From positions 21,101 to 59,982 of the forward strand of contig NZ_VCHX02000128.1 in assembly GCF_005768555.2 (NCBI RefSeq): 38,882 bases of DNA. The letters are read 5' to 3'. Below, one piece after another: positions 23,301 to 30,594 of this stretch. The stretch's first letter is position 1, and each line of letters starts with the position of its first letter. The notes under the pieces were generated by a model. That model had not been told where the DNA came from, did no database searches, and saw nothing but the letters and a program-made list of their open reading frames with translations. Made by a program: the position numbers and the translations under genes. Source of the DNA: Streptomyces sporangiiformans (lineage in GTDB: Bacteria; Actinomycetota; Actinomycetes; Streptomycetales; Streptomycetaceae).

Positions 23301-24063
23301 CAGGGGTGTACCTGGCGTTGAGACGGATGGTCCGCAGCCGCCCGGCGAAGAGCCGGCGCCCGACCTCTCGCAGCTTTCCGGTCTCCTGCTCCTCCTGCCC
23401 GAACCCCTTCACCACGCGTACGCCGCTGACGGCGCCGTCGACGACACCGGCGACGGCGGCGGCCTGCGCCTGCGCGTACCAGGTCGCCGGGTGCAGCCGG
23501 GTGCGGCTCCGCTTGGCCACCCACCACAGCGCGGGGGCCACGGCCAGCGCGACGAGGGTGAGCGGCAGGGACAGCGCGGCCATGATCCCCAGGGAGATCA
23601 GGAAGAGCAGGATGTTCCCGATGGTCATCGGGAGCATGAACAGCAGGCTCTGGATCAGCTGGAGGTCACTGGTCGCCCGCCCGACGACCTGCCCGGTCGA
23701 CAGCTCGTCCTGCCGCCGCCCGTCGAGCCGGGTGATCGTCTCGTACATCTCCGTCCGCAGGTCGTGCTGGACGTCGAGGGCGAGGCGGCCGCCGTAGTAG
23801 CGCCGGATGTAGGTGAGGACGTAGACGAGGACGGCAGCACCGATGAGGGCGCCGGCCCAGGGGGCCATGTCCCGGCTCTGATCCCCGATGACATCGTCGA
23901 TGATCACCTTGGTGATCAGCGGCACCAGCGCCATGACGGCCATACCGCCCAGCGAGGCGCCCAGCGCGAGCACGACGTCCTTCGGATACCGCCACGCGTA
24001 CCCCGCGAGTCGCCGTGCCCAGCCGGGGGTCCCCCGCCCCGCCCCGTCCTCTAGCGCTGCCAC
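20317..24063 (-). CDS. Full-length ABC exporter, two fused unequal halves
   Basis: This 1248-residue inner-membrane exporter has the order TMD1 (about 20-315), NBD1 (345-580), a linker (580-670), TMD2 (675-980) and NBD2 (1000-1235). NBD1 has Walker A SSGSGKST (381-388), LSGGQ (484-488), VPED where a Q-loop Gln is usual (E428), and Walker B ending in DD (508-509), so the catalytic Glu is Asp. NBD2 has Walker A ETGAGKST (1035-1042), Q1082, LSAGQ (1138-1142) and Walker B DE (1162-1163). Both H-loops are present (H540, H1194). This gives one degenerate site (NBD1 Walker B + NBD2 LSAGQ) and one consensus site, as in heterodimeric exporters, but in one chain. GTG 24063 follows GGAAGG. Substrate unknown (multidrug, lipid or peptide). 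Confidence 0.93.
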   Translation of the reverse strand: MAALEDGAGRGTPGWARRLAGYAWRYPKDVVLALGASLGGMAVMALVPLITKVIIDDVIGDQSRDMAPWAGALIGAAVLVYVLTYIRRYYGGRLALDVQHDLRTEMYETITRLDGRRQDELSTGQVVGRATSDLQLIQSLLFMLPMTIGNILLFLISLGIMAALSLPLTLVALAVAPALWWVAKRSRTRLHPATWYAQAQAAAVAGVVDGAVSGVRVVKGFGQEEQETGKLREVGRRLFAGRLRTIRLNARYTPALQAVPALGQVAMLALGGWLAVHGHITLGTFVAFSTYLAQLVGPVRMLAMVLTVGQQARAGAERVLELIDTEPSIKDGTKPLPADAPATVEFDDVTFGYDGTSEQQPVLDGLSFEIRSGETLAVVGSSGSGKSTVSLLLPRFYDVTRGAVLVGGHDVRELTLESLRAAIGLVPEDSFLFSDTVRANIAYGRPEATQQEIETAARAAQADRFIAELPEGYDTKVGEHGLTLSGGQRQRVALARAILTDPRLLVLDDATSAVDARVEHEIHEALKHVMAGRTTLLIAHRRSTLNLADRIAVLDGGRLADIGTHEELQERSPLYRRLLTDPDELGGVSPGHIQPACPREDTSVRDELEAGFDVERGITPRLWTGDREPRDAAMEGMPATPELLAQVEALPPAADTPGVDEARAVTPEESYGLRRLLRGFGLPLLVSLGLVAVDAGMGLLLPLLIRNGIDDGVTQLAQGAVWTAALLGLVTVLVQWAAQTGEIRMTGRTGERVLYALRLKIFAQLQRLGLDYYERELTGRIMTRMTTDVDALSTFLQTGLVTAFVSVVTFFGIMVALLVIDVQLALVVFLTLPPLIVGTFFFRRSSVKAYELARERVSVVNADLQESVSGLRILQAFRRERAGGRRFAEGSDSYRQARIRGQWLISVYFPFVQLLSGAAAAAVLIVGAGRIEAGTLTTGALVAYLLYIDLFFAPVQQLSQVFDGYQQATVSLGRVQELLREPTSTKAADAPREVLSLRGEIAFEDVDFAYKDDEEALSGVVLSIPAGQTVAFVGETGAGKSTLVKLVARFYDPTGGRVTVDGADLRSLDLASYRHRLGVVPQEAYLFQGTVRDAIAYGRPAATDAEVEAAARAVGAHDMIATLEGGYLHEVAERGRNLSAGQRQLIALARAELVDPDILLLDEATAALDLATEAQVNQATDRIAGRRTTLVVAHRLTTAARADRVVVMDHGRVAEDGTHDELLELGGRYAELWRVFVGEPVAEVTTPT

Positions 24064-24141
24064 CCCGGTGCCTTCCGCTCGTCCTGGTCTGCCGGATCGA
24101 CCTGATCTACCGGAAGGCACCAACACGGACGGAAGCGGATT

Positions 24142-25206
24142 TCATCCCTCCGCAACAAAGGGCAGGCGCACGCGCAGGGAGTAGAAGCGGGTGGTTTGGA
24201 CCTGGTTCTGGTTGTCGTCGCTGACCAGCAGCACCTTCAGCCGGCCGCCGGGCTCGCGCCCCGTGATCGCCATTCCCTCGATGTTGTCGAGCAGCGGGTT
24301 GGGCTGGGGCTGCTTGGCGGTCGCGCCGAGGGACGGGCAGTCGGCGATGTCGGCGAGGAGCGTCTTGCGAATGAGGCGGACGCCGTCCTGTCCGGTGAGG
24401 TTCTCTGTGCCGCTGGTGTCCGTGGCGTGGCGCGGGTCGGCGACGTACAGGCGGATCGTGTTGCCGACGCCCGATGTGAAGCCGCGTTCCAGGACGAGGA
24501 GACGGCCGTCGGGGGTGGCGGTGGTCTCGGAGACGGAGAGGCCGGTGTCCGTGCGGTAGCCGTACTGGGCGGCGAGCGCGAACGCCTGCGAGCCGCCGTG
24601 CCGGTGCCAGGTCTGGAACCGGACGATGCCCGTGCCGTCACCGCTCAGCGCTCCCTCCATGCCGGCGAGGAGCGTACGGCCGCCGGGCAGGAGGGTCAGC
24701 CCCTCGAACGTGGCGTTGCCCGTGGCTCGTCCCGCCGGAGCCACCCGGAGCGCGTCCGGCACGGGGAGGCTGCCCAGCAAGGTGCCGTCACGGCCGTACC
24801 GGCGTATGGAGGGTTCGGTCTCGGACGACACGAGCCGCGTGCCGTCCCGGTCGACGGCCAGCCCCTCGGCGTCGAGCCCGGCCCCCTTCTCGTCGGCGAG
24901 CGCGACGACGGACCGCGGCCGGAGCGACATCGGGTCCAGCGTGAAGAGGGAGGACCGGTCGGACAGCGCCGCGATCGCGCCGTCGCGGTCCACGGCGAGC
25001 GCGGAGAGGTTGCCGACGAAGGTGTCGTTGTACGTCGTCTTGTCGAGGGCGTCGGAGAAGCCGGTGATGGAGGTGGAGGGGGAGCAGGGGTGGGCGCTGG
25101 TGCGCTGGGCGGTGGCGCTCCGGGCGGTGGCGGGCCCGGCGGCGGTCAGGCAGGCGGCCGCGGTCAGGCCGGCGGTGACGGTCGCGAGTACGAGTCTCAG
25201 ACGCAT
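24142..25206 (-). CDS. Secreted phytase-like/esterase-like beta-propeller protein
   Basis: This 354-residue protein has a Sec signal (residues 1-28, ATARSATA region) and a mature part with propeller-like repeats of the Phytase-like (esterase-like activity of phytase) family. Examples are NLSALAVDRDGAIAALSDRS, AEGLAVDRDGTRLVSSET, TFEGLTLLPGGRTLLAGMEG, and NIEGMAITGREPGGRLKVLL, followed by LVSDDNQ near the end. E(G)xxx and D-x-x-G blade motifs recur. Substrate is unknown; phytate activity should not be assumed. It is transcribed toward the ABC exporter gene (same strand, 78 bases apart) and divergent from the MFS transporter. Confidence 0.82.
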   Translation of the reverse strand: MRLRLVLATVTAGLTAAACLTAAGPATARSATAQRTSAHPCSPSTSITGFSDALDKTTYNDTFVGNLSALAVDRDGAIAALSDRSSLFTLDPMSLRPRSVVALADEKGAGLDAEGLAVDRDGTRLVSSETEPSIRRYGRDGTLLGSLPVPDALRVAPAGRATGNATFEGLTLLPGGRTLLAGMEGALSGDGTGIVRFQTWHRHGGSQAFALAAQYGYRTDTGLSVSETTATPDGRLLVLERGFTSGVGNTIRLYVADPRHATDTSGTENLTGQDGVRLIRKTLLADIADCPSLGATAKQPQPNPLLDNIEGMAITGREPGGRLKVLLVSDDNQNQVQTTRFYSLRVRLPFVAEG

Positions 25207-25395
25207 GGCGTCACGGTAGGGCGACGTGGGTTGAAGGAGAACGTACGGGCCGTGAACCGCGGACGCTGGACCGGCGAAGAACCGACATCACCCTGTGTGC
25301 CGACGTTGACGTCGATTTCGTGCCGGACGCGGCCGCGGGCGACTGCTGGACTCGGTGGAGCCGCCACCAGGACCACAGCCGACAGGACAGGAGCC

Positions 25396-26625
25396 ATGTC
25401 CGCAGACACCGCGCCCATCCCTGCCTCCACCTCTGCCTCTGCCTCTGCCTCTGCCTCAACTGCTGCCCGGTCGCCGGTGATCGGCTGGCTCGCCGTCGTC
25501 TCCGTGATGATGGGCATCTTCTCCATCGTCACCACCGAGATCCTGCCGATCGGCCTGCTGTCGCCGATCGGCGGCACCTTCGGTGTCTCGGACGGCACGG
25601 CCGGGCTCATGATGACGCTCCCCGGCTGCCTCGCCGCCGTCGCCGCCCCGGCCGTCACCGTCATGACCGGACGGATCGACCGGCGCGTCATGCTCTGCGC
25701 GCTGATGCTGATCCTCACGCTGGCGGACTTCCTCGCCGCGGCCGCGCCCGCCTACTGGGTCCTGATGGTCTCCCGAGTCCTCGTCGGGCTCGTGATCGGC
25801 GCGTTCTGGTCGATCGGCGCGGGACTCGCCTCCCGGCTGGTGCCCGAGAAACACGTCGGCAGGGCAACTGCCGTGATCTTCGCGGCCGTTCCGCTCGGAT
25901 CCGTACTCGGCGTGCCGGCCGGGACCTTCATCGGGAACCTCGCCGGGTGGAGGGCGGCATTCCTCGCGATGGGCATCCTCACGGTGGGCGTGTTCGCCGC
26001 GCTCGTCGCCCTGGTACCCCCGTTGCCGCCGGACAACGTCACCCGGCTCGCCGTGCTGCGCGACCTGCTCGGCGACCGGGGGATCCGGATCGGGCTGGCC
26101 GTGACCTTCCTGATCGTGACAGCCCACTTCAGCGCCTACACGTATGTCACGCCCTTCCTGAACGACGTGACGCACGCCGGCCCTCAGCTCATCACCGCGT
26201 TCCTGCTGGTGTACGGCGTCGCGGGCATCGTCGGCAACTTCGTCGCGGGCAAGTGGGCGGGACGTACGCTGCGCGGCACGTTCCTCGCGGCGGCGGGCAT
26301 GCTCGCTGCCGCGACCCTGCTGCTCCCTGTCGTCGGCACGGGGAAAGCCGGCGCGATCGTGCTGCTGGTCGTCTGGGGTCTCGCGTACGGAGCGGTGCCC
26401 GTCTGTTCGCAGACGTGGTTCGTCACCTCGGCGCCGCACGCGCCGGAGGCGGCGTCCGTCCTCTTCACGTCGTCGTTCCAGGCGACGATCTCGCTCGGCG
26501 CGCTGGCGGGCGGCGCCGTGGTGGACGCCGCGTCCACGTCCGTGGTCATGGTGCTGGGTGGGATCGTGGCGGTTCTGACGACGGCGACGCTGGCCGCCGG
26601 ACCAGTACCCCCGGAGAAAGCGTGA
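25396..26625 (+). CDS. MFS drug/sugar efflux transporter (DHA1 type)
   Basis: This 409-residue membrane transporter has about 12 hydrophobic segments. The first begins near residue 29 (VIGWLAVVSVMMGIFSIVTT), the A-loop motif TGRIDRRVML follows TM2, and RVLVGLVIGAFWSIGAGLAS is the TM4-5 motif region. It resembles AraJ/Cmr-type proton antiporters. A Ser-Ala repeat tail (residues 10-22) precedes TM1 and is encoded by a 6-bp microsatellite. ATG 25396 follows AGGACAGGA. A TetR-like gene lies 93 bases downstream on the same strand and is a plausible regulator; a short stem (26613-26635) covers the stop codon. Confidence 0.9.
   Translation: MSADTAPIPASTSASASASASTAARSPVIGWLAVVSVMMGIFSIVTTEILPIGLLSPIGGTFGVSDGTAGLMMTLPGCLAAVAAPAVTVMTGRIDRRVMLCALMLILTLADFLAAAAPAYWVLMVSRVLVGLVIGAFWSIGAGLASRLVPEKHVGRATAVIFAAVPLGSVLGVPAGTFIGNLAGWRAAFLAMGILTVGVFAALVALVPPLPPDNVTRLAVLRDLLGDRGIRIGLAVTFLIVTAHFSAYTYVTPFLNDVTHAGPQLITAFLLVYGVAGIVGNFVAGKWAGRTLRGTFLAAAGMLAAATLLLPVVGTGKAGAIVLLVVWGLAYGAVPVCSQTWFVTSAPHAPEAASVLFTSSFQATISLGALAGGAVVDAASTSVVMVLGGIVAVLTTATLAAGPVPPEKA
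25431..25454 (+). repeat. 6-bp microsatellite (CTCTGC)4 in the MFS gene
   Basis: Four exact copies of CTCTGC, with related CTGCCTCCAC before and CTCAACTGCTGC after, encode alternating Ser and Ala near the N-terminus. Copy-number change would stay in frame and alter only the length of the cytoplasmic tail. Confidence 0.85.
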
Positions 26626-26663
26626 GCGCTTCTCCCTGCGGCGTTCGAACACCGCTCGTTTGA

Positions 26664-26697
26664 GTGATCAACAGGCATTCTGGCCCTGTGTGATCAC
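26664..26697. promoter_or_regulatory. Inverted repeat before the TetR-like gene
   Basis: GTGATCAACAGG (26664-26675) faces CCTGTGTGATCAC (26685-26697), a 12-bp inverted repeat with one bulged base. It ends 21 bases before the TetR-like start codon and could be the regulator's operator. Symmetry and position are the only evidence. Confidence 0.55.
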
Positions 26698-26718
26698 GCT
26701 TTTCGCAGGATGGGTGCC

Positions 26719-27327
26719 ATGAGCCCGCGATTCGCGTTCGAGCGCAACCCGTACGGCACAGGACAGGTGATCGCCACCGTACGCACGCTGATGCGCACGG
26801 ACGGCCTGGACGTGTCCCTCGCCGCCATCGCCCGCAACTGCGGTACGTCACGCAACTTCCTCTACGCCAACTGGAAGTCCGCGTCCGCGCTGCACCTGCT
26901 CGCGCTCAGAGCCGAACTCGCGCACGCCTTCGACGCGGCGCACCGCGTCTGTCCGAGCGACGGCACCGCCGCGGGGATCACCGACCACCTGACCCATGTG
27001 GTGCGCATCGTCCGCCGCCACCCCACCACGGCCGCCGTCGCCCGGTCCTCCCCCACCGCACTCGCGGCCGCGCACACAGCGATCGAGGGCCCTCTGATGC
27101 AGGTCGTGACGGAACAGCTCAGCGATCTGCTCCACCCGCTCGTCCCGCGCGGCGGGATCTGGGGCGACCCCGCACTGAAATCCAGGACGTGGAAGATCCT
27201 CTGGGTCGCCCGCCCCGCCGCTCTCTGTCCCGAAGCCGTCGGTGACCAGCAGTGGGAGGACACCCTGGACAATGCCTTCACCGAGCTGCTGCGTGATCTG
27301 CTCTCCCCATGGCCTCCTGCTCCATGA
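26719..27327 (+). CDS. TetR-family-like transcriptional regulator
   Basis: This 202-residue protein has a TetR-type N-terminal HTH (DVSLAAIARNCGTSRNFLY at about 31-49, then NWKS), followed by an all-helical ligand domain of typical length. The HTH spelling ARNCGTSRNFLYANW is unusual in having Asn where the family often has Pro/Gly and Tyr. ATG 26719 is preferred to ATG 26710 because AGGA lies at 26707-26710. It follows the MFS transporter and has an inverted repeat in its promoter, so control of that transporter or of itself is the simplest idea; ligand unknown. Confidence 0.8.
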   Translation: MSPRFAFERNPYGTGQVIATVRTLMRTDGLDVSLAAIARNCGTSRNFLYANWKSASALHLLALRAELAHAFDAAHRVCPSDGTAAGITDHLTHVVRIVRRHPTTAAVARSSPTALAAAHTAIEGPLMQVVTEQLSDLLHPLVPRGGIWGDPALKSRTWKILWVARPAALCPEAVGDQQWEDTLDNAFTELLRDLLSPWPPAP

Positions 27328-27424
27328 CAGCAGTACACCGCTCAAGCCGCCGGTCTTCGGGATGCACAGCTCACCCCCAGGCAGAGCACAGTGCGCACCC
27401 ATGCCCTGACGCCACGGTGCACGG

Positions 27425-29346
27425 GTGACATCTGCCTCTACCGACCCACATCCCCACGCCCCTCGCTGGTCGCTCCCCGCGCTGATCGCGATCATGGTCC
27501 TGGCCGGCGTGCTGTACTCCTGGAACCTGTCCTCCTCCGGCCTGAACAGCTTCTACAGCGCCGCGGTGCTGAGCGGTACGCAGAGCTGGAAGGCGTGGTT
27601 CTTCGGCTCGCTGGACGCGGGCAGCTTCCTCACCGTCGACAAGCCTCCCGTCGTCCTGATGGTGATGGGCCTGTCCTGCCGCGTCTTCGGCTACGGCACC
27701 TGGCAGATGATGCTGCCGCTGGTCGCCTCCGCGCTCGGCACGATCTGGATCCTGCACTCCTGCGTGAAGCGGGTCTTCGGCCACGGCGCGGCCGCCGTGG
27801 CCGCGCTCGTCCTCGCCCTCACTCCGATCACCGTCGCCATCAACCGCGACAACAACCCGGACACGCTGCTCGTCTTCCTGATGGTCGCGGGTGCCGCCCT
27901 GGCCCTGCGCGCCGTCCACAACGGCACACTGCTCCCGCTGCTCGGTTCCGCCGTCTGCTTCGGCTTCGCCTTCAACACCAAGATGCTGCAGGGCTACATC
28001 GCCCTGCCCGCCGTCTTCGCCGTGTATCTGTACGCGGCCCGGGGCGGCCTCTGGCCCCGCGTACGCAACCTCGTGCTCGCCGCAGTCGCCCTCGCGGTCT
28101 CCAGCTTCTGGTGGGCGGCGGCCGTGTCGCTGGTCCCCGCTTCCGCGCGGCCGTACATCGGCGGCTCGACGGACGGCACCGCCTGGGACCTGATCATGGG
28201 TTACAACGGTCTGGGCCGCGTCCTCGGCGGCGAGGGCAACGGTGGTGGCGGGGGCGGCGGAGGCGGCGGCTTCTCGGGGGCCGCGGGTATCGGCCGGATG
28301 TTCAACGAGGTGCTCGGGGCCAGATCTCCTGGCTCCTCCCCTTCGCCGGTATCGCGTTCGTCGGAGGTCTGGTGCTGTGCGGACGCGCCCCGCGTACGGA
28401 TCCGGCGCGTGCCGCGCTGCTGCTCTGGGGCGGCTGGACGGCGCTTCACTACCTGACGTTCAGCCTCGCCGAGGGCACGATGCACCCGTACTACACGACC
28501 GCGCTCGCCCCCGGTATCGCGGCGCTGTGCGGTGGCGGCGGCGCGATGCTCCTGCGTGCCTTCCGCACGGGTGACGTCAGGCGCTGGTCCTGGGTGCTTC
28601 CGGCCGCGCTCGCCGCGACCGGGGTCTGGTCGGTCGTCCTGCTGCGGCGCGCCTCCGGCTGGAACACCTGGCTGTGGCCGACGGTCGCGGTGGTGACGGC
28701 GCTCGCGATCGTGGGGCTGTTCGTCTTCCGCTTCGCCGCCCGTGCGGGCCGGCGGGTGCGGCTGCTCGCCGTCGCGGTGGCCGCGGCTGTCGCCGCCTCC
28801 CTCGCCGGTCCCGCCGCGTACGCGGCCTCGGAGCCCGGGAGTTCGGTCGGCGGCATGAGCGGCACGAACCCGACGGCCGGGCCCACGACGGGCGACGGCA
28901 TGGGCGGCGGCCCGGGAGGCCGCCCGGGAGGCGGCCCGGGAGGCGGCCCGGGAGGCGGCCGCGGCGGCTTCCCCGGCGGGACCGCCAACTCCGAGATGAT
29001 CGCGTATCTGAAGAAGCACCGCGACGGCGCCAAGTGGCTGGTGGCCGTGTCGGGTTCGCAGAGCGCGGCCCAGCTGATCGTCAGCAGCAAGGAGCCCGTC
29101 ATCTCCATGTGGGGCTGGACCGGCACCGACAAGGCCATGACCCTCACCAAGCTGAAGGAGCTGGTGAAGAAGGGCGAGCTGCACTACATCATGCTCGGCG
29201 GAGGCATGGGTGGAGGCGGCGGCCGGGGCGACTCCGACAGCACGAGTGCGGAGGTGACGGCCTGGGTGCAGAAGAACGGTACGGAGGTCGAGGCGTCACA
29301 GAACACCCAGGCGCTGTACCGCCTCGACGCGTCGGACGTCAACTAG
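27425..29346 (+). pseudogene. YkcB-like PMT-family glycosyltransferase, frameshifted
   Basis: This is a large membrane glycosyltransferase (ArnT/PMT superfamily, YkcB-type) that would use polyprenyl-phosphate sugars. Frame A runs from GTG 27425: TM1 (ALIAIMVLAGVLYSWN), FLTVDKPPVVLMVMG, INRDNNPDTLLVFLMV, up to GRMFNEVLG. The protein then continues in another frame with QISWLLPFAGIAFVGG, HPYYTTALAPGIAAL and a glycine-rich linker. The soluble YkcB-type C-terminal domain (AKWLVAVSGSQSAAQLI to the stop at 29346) follows. The two frames meet at the G-run 28316-28319; adding one G would restore GRMFNEVLGGQISWLLP. Either a one-base deletion in this genome or a sequencing error. Expected intact length is about 640 residues. 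Confidence 0.85.
28909..28960 (+). repeat. 12-bp GGCCCGGGAGGC repeats encoding a Gly-Pro linker
   Basis: Four near-exact copies of a GGCCCGGGAGGC-type unit encode GGPGGRPGGGPGGGPGGG in the glycosyltransferase. They link the membrane part to the extracellular C-terminal domain. Copy changes would lengthen or shorten the linker in frame. Confidence 0.8.
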
Positions 29347-29387
29347 AGCCAGCCCTAGGCCAGTTGGGGAAAACCCTCGAACGACAG

Positions 29388-29417
29388 CAACCCCTGGCGG
29401 GCCCGCGGCCAGGGGTT
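29388..29417 (+). terminator. Terminator after the glycosyltransferase
   Basis: CAACCCCTGGC (29388-29398) pairs exactly with GCCAGGGGTTG (29407/8-29417) around a GC-rich loop, 42 bases after the stop at 29346. No U-run. Confidence 0.75.
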
Positions 29418-29493
29418 GTCCGCTACACAAGAACGTCACACAACCGCCCCTTCCCGGTTACACGACGGACCACTCCCCCGTGCCACGCTCCCC

Positions 29494-29511
29494 GTTGACC
29501 GAACAGTCAAC
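29494..29511. promoter_or_regulatory. Inverted repeat GTTGAC-N6-GTCAAC before the endonuclease
   Basis: GTTGAC (29494-29499) and GTCAAC (29506-29511) form a perfect 6-bp inverted repeat 72 bases before the endonuclease start. TTGACC could alternatively be a -35 box. Possible operator or promoter; no regulator is identified. Confidence 0.45.
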
Positions 29512-29583
29512 TCGCGTAGATCGCCCCGCCCCTGAGCCCGGCCCGGGCGTCCCGCGCGTGCCGTCCCCGGAGAGGACACCCCC

Positions 29584-30408
29584 ATGTCCATTGCGCAGAC
29601 AGGCAGACGAAGCAGACGAATACGCGGCTGGAGGCCGCTCGCACTGGCCACCTCCGCCGTTCTGGTCGGCCTCGCCCTGCCGGCCGCGACCGCGTCCCCC
29701 GCCGCGGCGACCACCACCGCGTACGACGACACGTACTACGAGGACGCGATCGGCAAGACGGGCCCGGCCCTGAAGGACTCGCTGCACACGATCATCAGCG
29801 ACCAGACCTCGATCTCGTACTCCGCCGTCTGGAACGCCCTCAAGGTGACGGACCAGGACCCGAACAACAGCGGCAACGTGATCCTGCTCTACAGCGGCAA
29901 GTCGCGCAGCAAGTCGCTGAACGGCGGCGACACGGGCGACTGGAACCGCGAGCACGTGTGGGCCAAGTCCCACGGCGACTTCGGCACCGCGACCGGCCCC
30001 GGCACCGACCTCCACCATCTGCGCCCGGAGGACGTGCAGGTCAACAGCATCCGCGGCAACAAGGACTTCGACAACGGGGGCAGCCCGGTCAGCGGAGCCT
30101 CCGGCAGCTACACCGACTCGAACTCCTTCGAACCCCGCGACGCCGTCAAGGGCGACGTCGCCCGCATGATCCTCTACATGGCCGTCCGCTACGAGGGCGA
30201 CGACAACTGGGCCGACCTGGAGCCCAACGACTCGGTCACCAACGGCACCGCCCCCTACCACGGCCGCCTCTCGGTCCTGAAGCAGTGGAACGACGAGGAC
30301 CCGCCGAGCGCCTTCGAGGAGAAGCGCAACGAGGTCATCTACGACTCCTACCAGGGCAACCGCAACCCCTTCATCGACCACCCGGAGTGGGTCGAGGCGA
30401 TCTGGTAG
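29584..30408 (+). CDS. Secreted endonuclease I (NucM/EndA type)
   Basis: This 274-residue secreted nuclease of the endonuclease I family would degrade DNA or RNA outside the cell. The signal is long and basic (RRSRRIRG) with a hydrophobic core to about residue 42. Family motifs are intact: WNREHVWAKS at 120-129 (catalytic His124 region), DLHHLRP at 142-148, RGNKDF at 157-162 and RNPFIDHPEWVEAIW at the C-terminus. ATG 29584 follows GGAGAGGACACCCCC. It is monocistronic: hairpins lie on both sides. A role in phosphate or nucleotide scavenging is an inference from the family. Confidence 0.9.
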   Translation: MSIAQTGRRSRRIRGWRPLALATSAVLVGLALPAATASPAAATTTAYDDTYYEDAIGKTGPALKDSLHTIISDQTSISYSAVWNALKVTDQDPNNSGNVILLYSGKSRSKSLNGGDTGDWNREHVWAKSHGDFGTATGPGTDLHHLRPEDVQVNSIRGNKDFDNGGSPVSGASGSYTDSNSFEPRDAVKGDVARMILYMAVRYEGDDNWADLEPNDSVTNGTAPYHGRLSVLKQWNDEDPPSAFEEKRNEVIYDSYQGNRNPFIDHPEWVEAIW

Positions 30409-30428
30409 GACCGGCACGGTGCGTGGAC

Positions 30429-30468
30429 CTGGTGTGAGCTCCCCGTGACCAACGGGAGTTCACACCAG
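30429..30468 (+). terminator. Hairpin after the endonuclease gene
   Basis: CTGGTGTGAG/ACTCCC arms (30429-30446 with 30451-30468) pair over about 18 positions with one mismatch and small bulges around GACC, 20 bases after the stop. It is the probable terminator and ends just before an AT-rich stretch (TTTCGAATAAATGA) that may hold the FG-GAP gene's promoter. Confidence 0.75.
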
Positions 30469-30594
30469 ACACCGAATTCACGGTTTCGAATAAATGACCC
30501 ACAGTCGTACAACCGATGAACCGCAGCCCGAGTCGCACTCCATGAACGCGCGCACATCGACGCGCCGAACCGGACCGACTCGAAAGGCACGTGC

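Noticed and set aside
24142..24200. ABC exporter and phytase-like gene as one operon
   Set aside because: Same strand with a 78-base gap, but no functional link and an independent ribosome-binding site; left as unproven.
29480..29520. PHO-box-like direct repeats before the endonuclease
   Set aside because: GTTGACCGAAC resembles the 11-nt PhoP unit only loosely and the next 11 bases do not fit, so I report it only as an inverted repeat.
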